64,000 nucleotides of DNA from Halorientalis sp. IM1011 (GCF_001989615.1 NZ_CP019067.1:1116001-1180000); one strand, 5' to 3'. Counted from the first letter of the stretch, positions 19,224 through 27,420 are shown. Numbers and translations are program-made. Notes: generated by a model from the sequence alone, not told the origin.

Positions 19224-19360
19224 ACTCGCTATACTTACGGCCGCGTTTTTAACTAACCCCCCCAGTTCTCAGAGCTTGAAACGGAGACGCGGCGTGAGTG
19301 GCTGTCGTCGAGAGCCGTTCTCGACCAAAACGTTTTGTCGGCACCGGGAGAGCGACGGGT

Positions 19361-19915
19361 ATGCGCGTCGTCCACGAGACCGAGGGCGAGCGGCGAGCGC
19401 TTGCGACGACCGTCGACCTCGCCGACTCCTTTATCTCCCAGACCGTCGGGTTGATGGGGCAGTCCACGCTGGCCGACGACTACGCACTCGTCTTCGAGTT
19501 CGGCGACCCCGGCTTCCTCTATCGGCTGCGGGAGACCGTCCCGCGGCGCGTGATCCACATGCTGTTCGTCCGGCTGCCGCTGGACGTGCTCTGGCTCCGT
19601 GACGACGAGGTCGTGAAAGTCGCGACGCTCTCGCCGTGGACCGGAATCGGCGTCGCCAAGGCCGACACCATCGTCGAACTCCCCGCCGGCAGCGCCGACG
19701 GCGTCGACGTCGGCGACACGGTCGTCGTCGAACGTGAGGAGTCTCCGGACGACCCTGCTGACACCGACGCCGCCGCCGAACCCGACACCGACGACACTGG
19801 CACTGCCGATACCGACGAGTCGGCCGCGACTGGCGACGGGACGGCGGCTCCGGCCGACGGAACCGGTGATGCCGCGACGGCTGAGGACGAACCGGCCGCC
19901 GACGAGCAGAGCTAG
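19361..19915 (+). CDS. DUF192 family protein
   Basis: A 184-residue protein. Residues 1-125 match DUF192, a compact beta-fold (SQTVGLMGQSTLADDYALVF, IHMLFVRLPLDVLWL, VELPAGSADGVDVGDTV). The last 60 residues are a low-complexity acidic Asp/Glu/Ala/Thr tail, common in haloarchaea. No signal peptide is visible, so it is probably cytosolic or membrane-associated. I chose ATG 19361 because homologous content begins there, although the frame is open further upstream. The function is unknown. Confidence 0.85.
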   Translation: MRVVHETEGERRALATTVDLADSFISQTVGLMGQSTLADDYALVFEFGDPGFLYRLRETVPRRVIHMLFVRLPLDVLWLRDDEVVKVATLSPWTGIGVAKADTIVELPAGSADGVDVGDTVVVEREESPDDPADTDAAAEPDTDDTGTADTDESAATGDGTAAPADGTGDAATAEDEPAADEQS

Positions 19916-19974
19916 AGACTCGCTGTCTCGAATCCAATAGATTAATGCGAGCCTCTGGCTAACTGTGGGGTACA

Positions 19975-20052
19975 ATGTCGGACCATACCCCGACGGAGGA
20001 TAGAGGAAGTCGCCGCAAGGCGGCTGGATGCGAAATTCTCGGTTCTGCCTGA
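19975..20052 (+). CDS. Candidate 25-residue leader peptide upstream of leuA
   Basis: ATG plus 24 codons, ending CEILGSA before TGA, 13 bases before the leuA GTG. Inside it is a GC hairpin at 20012-20024 (GCCGC-AAG-GCGGC). A TATA-like GATTAATG lies about 35 bases before this ATG, so transcription probably starts near it. It contains only one Leu, so a classical Leu-codon attenuator is unlikely. It may be a coupling or regulatory ORF. I give it moderate support from promoter position and frame alone. Confidence 0.4.
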   Translation: MSDHTPTEDRGSRRKAAGCEILGSA

Positions 20053-20065
20053 TGGTGGACACACC

Positions 20066-21610
20066 GTGACAGAGAGTAGCTTCTTCGGGAATCACCCACA
20101 GCTTCGGGACCCGAGTGACGTCGACGACGTACAGTTTCTCGACACGACGCTTCGCGACGGCGAGCAAGCGCCGGGTGTGTCGCTGACACCCGGGGAGAAA
20201 GCGCGCATCGCCCGCGGACTCGATCGAGCAGAGATCGACTTCATCGAGGCCGGCAGCGCCTGCACCGGGCCGGGCGAGCGCGAGACGATCCAGCGCGTGA
20301 CCGACCTCGATCTCGACGCCACGATCACGAGTTTCTGCCGTGGCATCAAGAACGACATCGACCTCGCACTGGACTGCGACGTCGACGGCGTGACCATCGT
20401 GGTCCCCGGCAGCGACAAGCACATCGAGACGAAAGTCGGGACCACCCACGAGGACAACGTCGCGAACACGGAGGAACTGGTCGCCTACGCAAAGGACCAC
20501 GACCTCTGGGTCGAAGTCATCGCCGAGGACGGCTCCCGGGCCCGGGTCGAGTACCTCGAAGAGCTGATGAGCGCGTCGATGGACGCCGGTGCCGACCGGA
20601 TCTGTTACGCCGACACGGTCGGCCACGCGACGCCCGACGACACGCTCGAACGGATCCAGCCGATGACCGAACTCGGCCCGACGAGTACCCACACCCACGA
20701 CGACCTCGGACTGGCCGTCACGAACGCCCTGGTGAGCGTCGCCGCGGGCGCTGACCTCGTCCACGGCACGATCAACGGCATCGGCGAACGGGCCGGCAAC
20801 GTCGCCCTCGAAGAGGTCGCCATCGCCTTGGACCACGGCTACGGCGTCGAGCCGATGGACCTCACCGAGGTGTACGACCTCGCACAGCTGATCTCCCGGT
20901 CGACGGGCGTCCCGCTGGCCCCGAACAAGGCCGTCATCGGCGAGAACGCCTTCACTCACGAGAGCGGCATCCACACCGACGGCACCCTCAAGGACGACTC
21001 GATGTACGAGCCCTACCCGCCCGAGAAGGTGGGTCGGGAGCGCCGACTCGTCCTCGGCAAGCACGCCGGCCGCGCCGGCGTCGCGGCCGCCCTCGAAGAG
21101 CACGGCATCGACGCCGACGACGACGAGATCGACGAGGTCGTCGAGCGCGTCAAGGCAATCGGCGACCGGGGCAAGCGCGTCACCGATGCCGACCTCCTGA
21201 CGATCGCCGAGGAGGTCGTCGGCCAGGATCGGGACCGCCGCGTCGAGCTCCTCGAGATGACCGCCGCGAGCGGCTCCGGTACCCCGACCGCGAGCGTCCG
21301 GGTCGAGGTCGACGGCGAGGAACGCGTCGCCTCCGGCACCGGGTCCGGTCCGGTCGACGCCGCCGTCTCCGCCGTCCAGGGGGCGCTCGGCCACGCCGCC
21401 GACGCCTCGCTCGACTCCTACCACGTCGACGCCATCACCGGCGGCACCGACGCCGTCGTCACCGTCGAAGTGGAGATGTCCCGCGGCGACAACACCGTCA
21501 CCGTCGCCGTCTCCGACGCCGACATCACGCGGGCCTCGGTCGAGGCCATGGTCGAAGCCATCGACCGCCTCATCGAGAACGAACCCGATCAGGTGCTCGC
21601 CGACGATTAA
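20066..21610 (+). CDS. leuA: 2-isopropylmalate synthase (or citramalate synthase) LeuA/CimA
   Basis: A 514-residue alpha-ketoacid acyl-CoA condensing enzyme. The TIM-barrel motif VQFLDTTLRDGEQAPG is at residues 22-37, the metal-binding STHTHDDLGLAVTN and the NGIGERAGN motif follow, then HESGIHTDG and a C-terminal LeuA regulatory dimer domain (about 390-510). It condenses acetyl-CoA with 2-oxoisovalerate for leucine or with pyruvate for isoleucine; sequence by eye does not separate these. The regulatory domain implies feedback by the end product. The GTG start follows a short leader ORF. No leuBCD genes are in the window. Confidence 0.9.
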   Translation: MTESSFFGNHPQLRDPSDVDDVQFLDTTLRDGEQAPGVSLTPGEKARIARGLDRAEIDFIEAGSACTGPGERETIQRVTDLDLDATITSFCRGIKNDIDLALDCDVDGVTIVVPGSDKHIETKVGTTHEDNVANTEELVAYAKDHDLWVEVIAEDGSRARVEYLEELMSASMDAGADRICYADTVGHATPDDTLERIQPMTELGPTSTHTHDDLGLAVTNALVSVAAGADLVHGTINGIGERAGNVALEEVAIALDHGYGVEPMDLTEVYDLAQLISRSTGVPLAPNKAVIGENAFTHESGIHTDGTLKDDSMYEPYPPEKVGRERRLVLGKHAGRAGVAAALEEHGIDADDDEIDEVVERVKAIGDRGKRVTDADLLTIAEEVVGQDRDRRVELLEMTAASGSGTPTASVRVEVDGEERVASGTGSGPVDAAVSAVQGALGHAADASLDSYHVDAITGGTDAVVTVEVEMSRGDNTVTVAVSDADITRASVEAMVEAIDRLIENEPDQVLADD

Positions 21611-21728
21611 CGGCACCCACTTTTCACACGAGGAGGAAATCGTGCTGTCGCTATCCGGGGAACGAATCGACGCTTCCCGGACGTCCAGTGTTCTCAGCCG
21701 GTCCGTCACAGCGGTAACAGCGCGGAAG

Positions 21729-21749
21729 CCCACCGGCTTTAGCCGTGGG
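21729..21749 (+). repeat. IS200/IS605-type end hairpin upstream of tnpB
   Basis: GCCCACCGGC-TTTA-GCCGTGGG forms a near-perfect hairpin (one bulged C). It resembles the hairpin at the right end of the same element. It could be the left end of this element or a right-end relic of an older one. Confidence 0.55.
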
Positions 21750-21818
21750 AGGAAGCGCGTAAACTCCGTGTAACCACTCACTAGTATCGGCATTGCCGAC
21801 TCCCCAACATAGTCAAAA

Positions 21819-21835
21819 CTACTAATAAAAAGTAG
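21819..21835 (+). promoter_or_regulatory. TATA box and small palindrome before tnpB
   Basis: CTACT-AATAAAA-AGTAG is a five-base-pair palindrome whose loop is a good TATA element, 21-27 bases before the tnpB ATG. This fits a leaderless tnpB transcript. Confidence 0.45.
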
Positions 21836-21850
21836 CAACTACTGTGAGAT

Positions 21851-23143
21851 ATGGCATGGGAGGTAACTCGAACGGTACGCGTTCGCCTTGATGTGCCCGA
21901 CAACCGCAAGAGCGACCTCCACGCCACCAACAACAAGTTCCAGTATTGTGTCAACCGCACCGCAGACTGGGCGTGGCGCTATCCCGATGAAGACTGCGTA
22001 ACCAGCAAAAGCGAAGCTGAAAACGCAATCTACGACGACCTTCGGGAAGAAACAGACTACCTGCACGCGAACCTCGTGCAGAAAGCCATCAAACGCGCCA
22101 CCGACGACATCGACAACTGCGTAGACAGGCTGGCCGAGGGCGAGAACACCAGCAAGCCCGAATACGACACGTTCAGCATCGTCTACGTCAAGCGAGCGGC
22201 CTCCTTCTACCGCGATAAGGTAAGTCTCGCTACCGTCAACGGCAGAGTCGAATGCGAGTACGACCTGCCCGACAACCCCGAAGGCACACCCCACGGCGAG
22301 TACCTGCTGAACGAGAAATACTCGTTTTCGACCAGCACCGTCCACTACGACAGCGACGCCGACGAATTCTACCTCCACGCGGCGATGGAGCAAGAACTTG
22401 ACGCGAGCAGTCCTGAGAAAGCTGAGGATTCGAGAGTCCTCGGCGTGGACTGCAACGTTGCCGACCATATTGCCGTGACCAGCACAGGTCGGTTCGTCGG
22501 CAACGCCGACTATCTTAACCACCAGCGCCGCGAGTTCGAGAAACGGCGTGCCAGCCTGCAACAGACCGGGACGCGAAGCGCCCACTTGACCTACCAGCGC
22601 ATCGGTGACAGGTTCGGTCGCTGGAGCCGTGACTACCTGCATCGGTGCTCGAAAGAACTCGTTGCAGAGGCCGAACGCCACGGCTGTACGCACATCGCGT
22701 TCGAGGACCTGGCGCAGATTCGAGAGCGCATCAGCGATGGCAAGAAATTCCAGCAGTGGGCGTTCCGCGAACTGCAAGAGCAGGTGGCATACAAAGCCGA
22801 CGAACACGGTATCGTGGTCGAGACGGTCGAACCGTCCTATACGAGCCAACAATGCTCGAAATGTGGCTGTACGCTCGACGAAAACCGCGACGGGCAACGC
22901 TTCGCTTGCTTGCACTGTTCTTATACTGCGAACGCAGATTACAACGCAGCGAAGAACGTAGCCCGAAAACTGGCGTTGAAACTCCAGCGGGGGCAGAAGT
23001 CCCCCGCTGGAGGGGCGTTCTGTCAGTACGCCCTGAAGTCGGGGGCGATGACCGTGAACGCGACTGACGTGGCGTCCGACACCCCCGTGTCGGCAGAACG
23101 GGAGTCCACCGGCAAGCCCACCGCTTCAGCGGTGGGTAGCTGA
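21851..23143 (+). CDS. tnpB: RNA-guided endonuclease TnpB
   Basis: A 430-residue IS1341/IS605 TnpB, full length. The split RuvC catalytic acids are present: D200 (GVDCNVAD), E285 (AFEDL) and D363 (ANADYNAAKN). A C4 zinc ribbon with CSKCGC (C335, C338) and CLHCSY (C353, C356) lies between the last two. TnpB uses an omega RNA from the element's right end to cut DNA next to a TAM; this helps keep the element after transposition. The catalytic set is intact, so it may be active. The ATG start has a TATA box at leaderless spacing. Confidence 0.93.
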   Translation: MAWEVTRTVRVRLDVPDNRKSDLHATNNKFQYCVNRTADWAWRYPDEDCVTSKSEAENAIYDDLREETDYLHANLVQKAIKRATDDIDNCVDRLAEGENTSKPEYDTFSIVYVKRAASFYRDKVSLATVNGRVECEYDLPDNPEGTPHGEYLLNEKYSFSTSTVHYDSDADEFYLHAAMEQELDASSPEKAEDSRVLGVDCNVADHIAVTSTGRFVGNADYLNHQRREFEKRRASLQQTGTRSAHLTYQRIGDRFGRWSRDYLHRCSKELVAEAERHGCTHIAFEDLAQIRERISDGKKFQQWAFRELQEQVAYKADEHGIVVETVEPSYTSQQCSKCGCTLDENRDGQRFACLHCSYTANADYNAAKNVARKLALKLQRGQKSPAGGAFCQYALKSGAMTVNATDVASDTPVSAERESTGKPTASAVGS

Positions 23144-23145
23144 CT
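22950..23145 (+). ncRNA. Candidate omega RNA (TnpB guide scaffold)
   Basis: In this family the guide RNA comes from the 3' part of tnpB and the right end, with the guide read from flanking DNA. Here the region ends in a strong hairpin (CCCACCGC-TTCA-GCGGTGGG, 23117-23136). Sense-overlapping RNAs at such ends are known in haloarchaea. The 5' end is not defined by sequence, so the left coordinate is approximate. Confidence 0.45.
23117..23136 (+). repeat. Right-end hairpin of the TnpB element
   Basis: An eight-base-pair perfect hairpin, CCCACCGC-TTCA-GCGGTGGG, within the last codons of tnpB. The methyltransferase stop codon on the other strand lies in its loop (23126-23128). Confidence 0.8.
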
Positions 23146-23965
23146 CCGGCGTGACCGAACCGACCGTGACGAAGAAGGGGACGACCTCGCGACGGTGGTA
23201 CTCCTCGGACTGCATCTGGGCGATCACGTCCCGGCCCATCGCGCGCCAGGCCGTCCGGAGGTCGTCGACGTCCTCTGGCGTGGCGTCACCGGCGAGCATC
23301 GTCTCGCGGTCGGCCTCCAGTCCCTCACCGCTCGCCTTCCGGCGGGCCGCCTCGACGGCGTGTTCGGAGTAGGGAGGTTCGATCCGGCGCTCGTGATCGT
23401 ACCGGGTCGTGGATACATCGGTCAGACCCTCGTCCTCGAAGAGGGCTGCGGCGTCCGCCCCCAGCGCGGCGTCGGTCGAGATGCCTTGCAGATATAGCTC
23501 GCGCGCGCGTCTCGCGAGGGTGGCCTCCGGGTCGGCCGAGGAGGTCACCGACACCGCGGCGTTGTTCGGTTCGATCACCGCGACCAGATCGGTCGAGACG
23601 CGGGCGAACTCCGCGACCGCCGCGGCCGGGTCGGGCAGGTTCACGAGCAGCGCCTGACAGACCACCAGATCGAAGCTGTCGTCGGCCACCGGCAGGGAGA
23701 GCGCGTCGCCCTGGAGTCGAGGTGGGTCGACACTGGCGAGCAACCCGCGGTCGGCGTCGAGGCCGACCACCTCGCCGGGCGTCTCCTCCCGGAGGACGCG
23801 CGTCAACTCGCCCGTCCCACAGCCCACGTCGAGGACGCGCTTCCGACCCGGGAGGTCGAGGTCGGCGAGCGCGTCTCGGGAGTCCTCCCACATCCCGACC
23901 CGCGTCGTCTCCAGGTACTCGGCACTGAACTCGCGCACACTCGCTCGTTGGTCACTGGCCGACAA
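23126..23965 (-). CDS. Class I SAM-dependent methyltransferase
   Basis: A 279-residue methyltransferase. The SAM motif I is VLDVGCGTGELTRVL, followed by GLDADRGLL (acidic ribose contact) and SFDLVVCQALLVNL, as in the UbiE/Methyltransf_11 type. The substrate is unknown. The start is TTG 23965; a GTG at 23938 (VREFSAEYLE) is an alternative, and no good ribosome site is visible for either. The 3' end has been altered: the last residues (SATHR) and the stop come from the TnpB element's right-end hairpin. The catalytic domain is unaffected. Confidence 0.82.
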   Translation of the reverse strand: MSASDQRASVREFSAEYLETTRVGMWEDSRDALADLDLPGRKRVLDVGCGTGELTRVLREETPGEVVGLDADRGLLASVDPPRLQGDALSLPVADDSFDLVVCQALLVNLPDPAAAVAEFARVSTDLVAVIEPNNAAVSVTSSADPEATLARRARELYLQGISTDAALGADAAALFEDEGLTDVSTTRYDHERRIEPPYSEHAVEAARRKASGEGLEADRETMLAGDATPEDVDDLRTAWRAMGRDVIAQMQSEEYHRREVVPFFVTVGSVTPESATHR

Positions 23966-23978
23966 AAACGGTCGGGAC

Positions 23979-24392
23979 CTACGTCGCGATGAGAACGATG
24001 CTGAGCACGGCGAACCCGATCCCGAGTCCCTTCCGGGCGGTGAGGGGTTCGTTCAACACGACGATCCCGAGTGTTGCGCCGCCGACGATGAACAGCCCGT
24101 AGATAGGGACGACGACGCTGACCGGCCCGGTCGCCAGCGCACGGAAGTACCCGACGACGGCACCGGCGAGCCCCAGCCCCGCAGCGACCGCGTACAGCGT
24201 GTGGATGCCCGTGACCGACGTTGGCTCCCACTCGCCGGTCAGGATCGTCACGAGCGTCGTCGTCACCAGCAGTACCGGCACGGCGATGGTCATGACGGTG
24301 AAAGCCGGCAGTTCCCGCTGGGCCAGTTTCACCAGCAAGAAGACGCTTGAGTAACTCACCATCGCACCCAGCGACCACAACACGTATCTCAC
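23979..24392 (-). CDS. Small EamA/DMT-type transporter, four helices
   Basis: A 137-residue membrane protein with four hydrophobic helices covering almost all of it (MVSYSSVFLLVKLA, TVMTIAVPVLLVTT, LYAVAAGLGLAGAVVGYF, plus LGIGFAVLSIVLIAT). The segment GPVSVVVPIYGLFIVGGATLG and NEPLTARKGLGIGF match the EamA domain signature. It is half the length of a ten-helix DMT transporter, so it likely works as a dimer. I chose GTG 24392 because GGAGGT lies at a good distance upstream. It ends 13 bases before the methyltransferase start, so they may be co-transcribed. The substrate is unknown. Confidence 0.78.
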   Translation of the reverse strand: MRYVLWSLGAMVSYSSVFLLVKLAQRELPAFTVMTIAVPVLLVTTTLVTILTGEWEPTSVTGIHTLYAVAAGLGLAGAVVGYFRALATGPVSVVVPIYGLFIVGGATLGIVVLNEPLTARKGLGIGFAVLSIVLIAT

Positions 24393-24529
24393 GACCCGGC
24401 CACCTCCGGGAAGCGATCCACGAGCGTCGATCCGTCGAAGAAGTGCATAGCCGGTCTCTGAACCGCCCCGTACAAACAGGTTCGCCCGGTTCGTATTCCC
24501 GAAACTCCCTTCGATTCCCTCGTGTGATT

Positions 24530-25366
24530 TTAGTCGCCGTCCCGGAGCTCCTTGACCTTCTCGACGTTCCAGGCGAAGCCGCGGCCGTCCTCCGTGGGCG
24601 TCTCCAGCACGAGGGGGACGTCCCGGATGGCTTCGTGGTTGACGAACGCGTCCATACCGTCCTCGCCGATCAGGCCGTCTCCCACGTGGGCGTGTTCGTC
24701 CTTGTTGGTGCCACACTCGTGTTTGGAGTCGTTGAGGTGGACGCAGGCCAGATCGTCGAGGCCGACCACGTCGTCGAACTCCGCGAGCGTGTCGTCGACT
24801 CCCTCGGGCGTCGAGAGGTCGTAGCCCGCCGCGAAGGCGTGGGCCGTGTCCAGACAGAACTCGATCTCCTGTTCGGTGCGCTCCCGGACGGTCGCGAGAT
24901 GGTCGAACTGCCCGCCGAGTTTCGTGCCGCTGCCCGCGTCGCTCTCGATCAGAATGGTGACGCCGTCGGGCACGTCGAGTTCGTCCAGCGCGCTCGCGGC
25001 GTTGGAGAGGCCCTGATCGACGCCGGCACCCGTGTGGGCCCCCAGGTGGACGTTGACGTACTCGATTCCCAGTCGGTCGGCGGCGTCGAGTTCCGCCTGC
25101 ATCGAGTCGATCGACTTCTCGCGGAGGTCGTCTTTGGGCGTACAGAGGTTGACCAGATACGAGGAGTGGATGACCCACGGCCCCACGTCAGCGTCGGCGG
25201 AGTTGTCGCGGAACTGTGCGGCGTTGTCGGGGTCGATATCGGGGTCCTGCCAGACCTGCGGGGAGTGTGAGAAGATCTGCCCGCAGTTACCGTCGTACTC
25301 CAGTTGTTCGTCGACGGCGTTGTGGACGCCACCGGCGATAGAGGTGTGTGCACCGACTCTGAGCAT
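24530..25366 (-). CDS. nfo: Deoxyribonuclease IV (AP endonuclease)
   Basis: A 278-residue TIM-barrel AP endonuclease IV. The start [18 protein letters not shown] is the family N-terminus, and metal-site motifs follow: [53 protein letters not shown] and the final LETPTEDG. It cuts DNA 5' of abasic sites in base-excision repair using three zinc ions. The length is normal. I chose ATG 25366; the frame continues upstream without conserved content. Confidence 0.95.
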   Translation of the reverse strand: MLRVGAHTSIAGGVHNAVDEQLEYDGNCGQIFSHSPQVWQDPDIDPDNAAQFRDNSADADVGPWVIHSSYLVNLCTPKDDLREKSIDSMQAELDAADRLGIEYVNVHLGAHTGAGVDQGLSNAASALDELDVPDGVTILIESDAGSGTKLGGQFDHLATVRERTEQEIEFCLDTAHAFAAGYDLSTPEGVDDTLAEFDDVVGLDDLACVHLNDSKHECGTNKDEHAHVGDGLIGEDGMDAFVNHEAIRDVPLVLETPTEDGRGFAWNVEKVKELRDGD

Positions 25367-25505
25367 AGTCGGACTGGGTTCGTGGGGGCCAAAGCGGCTT
25401 CGATGCGTGATGACCGGTGAGACGTCTATCATGTCTGCTATTCATACAACTATCACGCAATGAGAAATTACTATATGGGACAATGGCAAACAAGAAGATA
25501 GCAGG

Positions 25506-25676
25506 GTGACAACGGTGGGAAGATATCCGAAAGCAGCCCGGGCAGCCAGTATCAAGTGTATCGATTGTAACGCGCCGGTGGTCGAGACGGTGGACCGCTC
25601 GTACGTCTGTGCCGAGTGCGGGGAATCACCGATCCGAGCGCGCGTCGGGGCTGACGGAGGCGAGGCATCGGAGTGA
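25506..25676 (+). CDS. Small zinc-ribbon protein, 56 residues
   Basis: GTG start, then CIDCNAPVVETVDRSYVCAEC, giving CxxC...CxxC, and a short acidic end. Its TGA overlaps the ATG of the next gene (TGATG), so it is probably translated together with the glycosyltransferase. Similar tiny zinc ribbons in haloarchaea are of unknown function and may act as adaptors or regulators. Confidence 0.6.
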   Translation: MTTVGRYPKAARAASIKCIDCNAPVVETVDRSYVCAECGESPIRARVGADGGEASE

Positions 25677-26947
25677 TGTCGACGGACTCGGACAGCGGAA
25701 TCGAGGAATCCGGTTCCACACCTGAGGTGGACGGATCCATCGGCGTGTCGTCGGTCGGTGCGTCCCAGACAGACCTCTCCGGCGACGATCTGTTGGTCCA
25801 GCGCGACAGTGATCAGGAACCGAGCCTGACCATCGTGATGCCGACCCTCAACGAGGAGGAGGGCATCACGGAGTGTATGGACCGGGCCAAGACGGCGATC
25901 GAGGAACTCGGCGTGTTCGCAGAGATCATCGTCAGCGACAGTTCGACCGACCGGACTCCGGAGATCGCCCGCGATCTGGGTGCGATCGTGGTCGAACCCG
26001 ACGAGGGCGGCTACGGTAACGCCTACAAGTACGCCTTCGAGCGCGCTCGCGGTGAGTTCGTCGCCATCGGTGACGCCGACACGACCTACGACTTCGAGGA
26101 GTTGCCCAAACTCGTCAAACTGGCGACCCGGGACGACGTCGACATCGCGATGGGGAGTCGCCTCGAGGGCGAGATCAAACCCGGGGCGATGCCAGCCCTC
26201 CACCAGTACGTCGGGAACCCGTTGTTGACCGCGTTCCTCAACACCTTCTACGACGCCGGCGTGAGTGACGCACACAGCGGGCTCCGCGTGCTCGACGCCG
26301 ACGCGCTGGACCGCCTGGATCTCGAGACGACCGGCATGGAGTTCGCCAGCGAGATGATCATGGACGCGGCCGCCAAGGACATGACCATCGCCGAGGAGCC
26401 GATCACCTACCACGAGCGCGAGGGTGAGGCTACCCTCGACAGCTTCCGGGACGGGTGGCGACACGTCAAGTTCATGCTCGTGAACGCGCCGGGTTACCTG
26501 TTCTCACTGCCCGCCGCGTTGCTCACGCTTGCCGGCATCGCGGTCATGGGCCTGTCACTGTTCGGGACCCAGATGGGAAGCGTGACCTTCGGCCTCCAGA
26601 CGATGATCGGTGGCAGTCTCATCACGATCGTCGGCTATCAGGTCGGGACCCTCGCGATGTTCAGCTCCATCGCGACCGACCCGATCCGCGAGCCCCGCGA
26701 TCCGATCACCAGCCGGATCCGCGAGAACTTCAAGCTCGAACACGGCGCGTCGATCGGCGTCGGCCTCTTCCTGCTCGGCGCGCTCGCGCTGAGCTACGCC
26801 GTCGTCGGGTGGACCATCGAGGGGTACGCCGCCGTCCCGTCGGCGACCGTCAACCTGCTGGCCTCGACAGTGACACTGCTTGGCGTCCAGACCATCTTCT
26901 GTTCTTTCTTCCTGAGCATGCTGGCGACCTCGGGCGATTCGGCCTGA
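25676..26947 (+). CDS. GT2 glycosyltransferase, dolichol-phosphate-sugar synthase type, with C-terminal membrane domain
   Basis: A 423-residue protein. After an acidic 40-residue leader comes a GT-A domain (SLTIVMPTLNEEEGITECM, VSDSSTDRTPEIAR, AIGDADTTYDF as the metal-binding acidic motif, then SDAHSGLRVL). Four hydrophobic helices (about 275-420) follow. This layout is typical of DPM1/DPG-type enzymes that load a sugar on dolichol phosphate at the membrane for N-glycosylation. The sugar cannot be told. I used ATG 25676; a GTG three bases earlier is possible. Confidence 0.88.
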   Translation: MSTDSDSGIEESGSTPEVDGSIGVSSVGASQTDLSGDDLLVQRDSDQEPSLTIVMPTLNEEEGITECMDRAKTAIEELGVFAEIIVSDSSTDRTPEIARDLGAIVVEPDEGGYGNAYKYAFERARGEFVAIGDADTTYDFEELPKLVKLATRDDVDIAMGSRLEGEIKPGAMPALHQYVGNPLLTAFLNTFYDAGVSDAHSGLRVLDADALDRLDLETTGMEFASEMIMDAAAKDMTIAEEPITYHEREGEATLDSFRDGWRHVKFMLVNAPGYLFSLPAALLTLAGIAVMGLSLFGTQMGSVTFGLQTMIGGSLITIVGYQVGTLAMFSSIATDPIREPRDPITSRIRENFKLEHGASIGVGLFLLGALALSYAVVGWTIEGYAAVPSATVNLLASTVTLLGVQTIFCSFFLSMLATSGDSA

Positions 26948-26987
26948 GGCCGCCAACTCAGCGTTTGATAATTGCGGGGGACGATTT

Positions 26988-27194
26988 ATGGTGACCCTGT
27001 CGAAGTTATTTCCAATGAGTTCGTCAAGTGTGCTCCGATACAGCTACAACGTCGGAAAGATCCTCGTGTTGCTCGCGGTGTACGTCGTCGCGCTGTCCGG
27101 ACTGACGATGTTGGCCACGGGCAAACGCGCGCTGGATCGGATCCGTGCCGCGGGCGGACACGTCTTCCGGGCGTCGCGACCGCGGTCGTCCTGA
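26988..27194 (+). CDS. Small single-helix membrane protein, 68 residues
   Basis: One hydrophobic helix (VLLAVYVVALSGLTMLA) followed by a basic tail (KRALDRIRAAGG...RPRSS). A TATA-like TTTGATAATT lies about 20-25 bases before ATG 26988, which suits a leaderless mRNA; ATG 27015 (MSSSSVLRYSYNVGK) is an alternative. It lies 40 bases after the glycosyltransferase stop. I do not recognise a family. Confidence 0.6.
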   Translation: MVTLSKLFPMSSSSVLRYSYNVGKILVLLAVYVVALSGLTMLATGKRALDRIRAAGGHVFRASRPRSS

Positions 27195-27261
27195 TACAGC
27201 CAGCGAAAGCTCACATCTTCAGAGTGAGTAGAAGCGACAGCCCAGCGTGGCAGGCCACGCA

Positions 27262-27417
27262 CTACTGCTCGTTCGGATGTTCTACTGCTTCTAACCCTGC
27301 GACGAGAATCTCCAGAGAGGCTTCTTCGAGACGCACGTCCTGCTGTTCAGCGCAGTCGGTCACTGTGGCGAGAAAAGTGAGTAGCGATCCGTTGTTCGCA
27401 GAAAATTCGTCGCCGGG
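27262..27417 (-). other. Coding-like fragment in a gene-poor gap
   Basis: On the minus strand a frame reads SLLTFLATVTDCAEQQDV and continues EEASLEILVAGLEAVEHPNEQ to a stop. It opens directly after the TAA of the surface-protein gene and has no start codon except an internal GTG. Composition looks protein-like, so it may be a 3' remnant of a lost gene. Nothing else is visible between 27195 and 27420. Confidence 0.3.
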
Positions 27418-27420
27418 TAG

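Larger units (their letters stand above)
21690..23145 (+). mobile_element. TnpB-only IS200/IS605 (IS1341-type) element
   Basis: The element carries tnpB and no tnpA, so it depends on TnpA elsewhere to move. End-like hairpins lie at 21729-21749 and 23117-23136. The exact ends are uncertain because these elements make no target duplications or inverted repeats. It sits between leuA and a reverse-strand methyltransferase, whose final codons are read from the element's right end. Confidence 0.75.

Noticed and set aside
19975-20052. Classical leucine attenuator
   Set aside because: The leader peptide has one Leu and no run of Leu codons, so I list it only as a leader ORF.
19253-21838. Very long open frame opposite leuA (over 800 codons)
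   Set aside because: It is the complement of leuA with its GC-rich third positions. The translation is a Val/Asp/Gly/Arg-rich shadow without domains, while leuA has all its motifs.
24393-25178. Longer N-terminus for the EamA protein reaching into the DNase IV gene
   Set aside because: It is an Arg-rich shadow of nfo; a good GGAGGT site marks GTG 24392.
25442-26464. Minus-strand frame opposite the GT2 gene
   Set aside because: Shadow of the glycosyltransferase; the plus strand has clear GT-A motifs.
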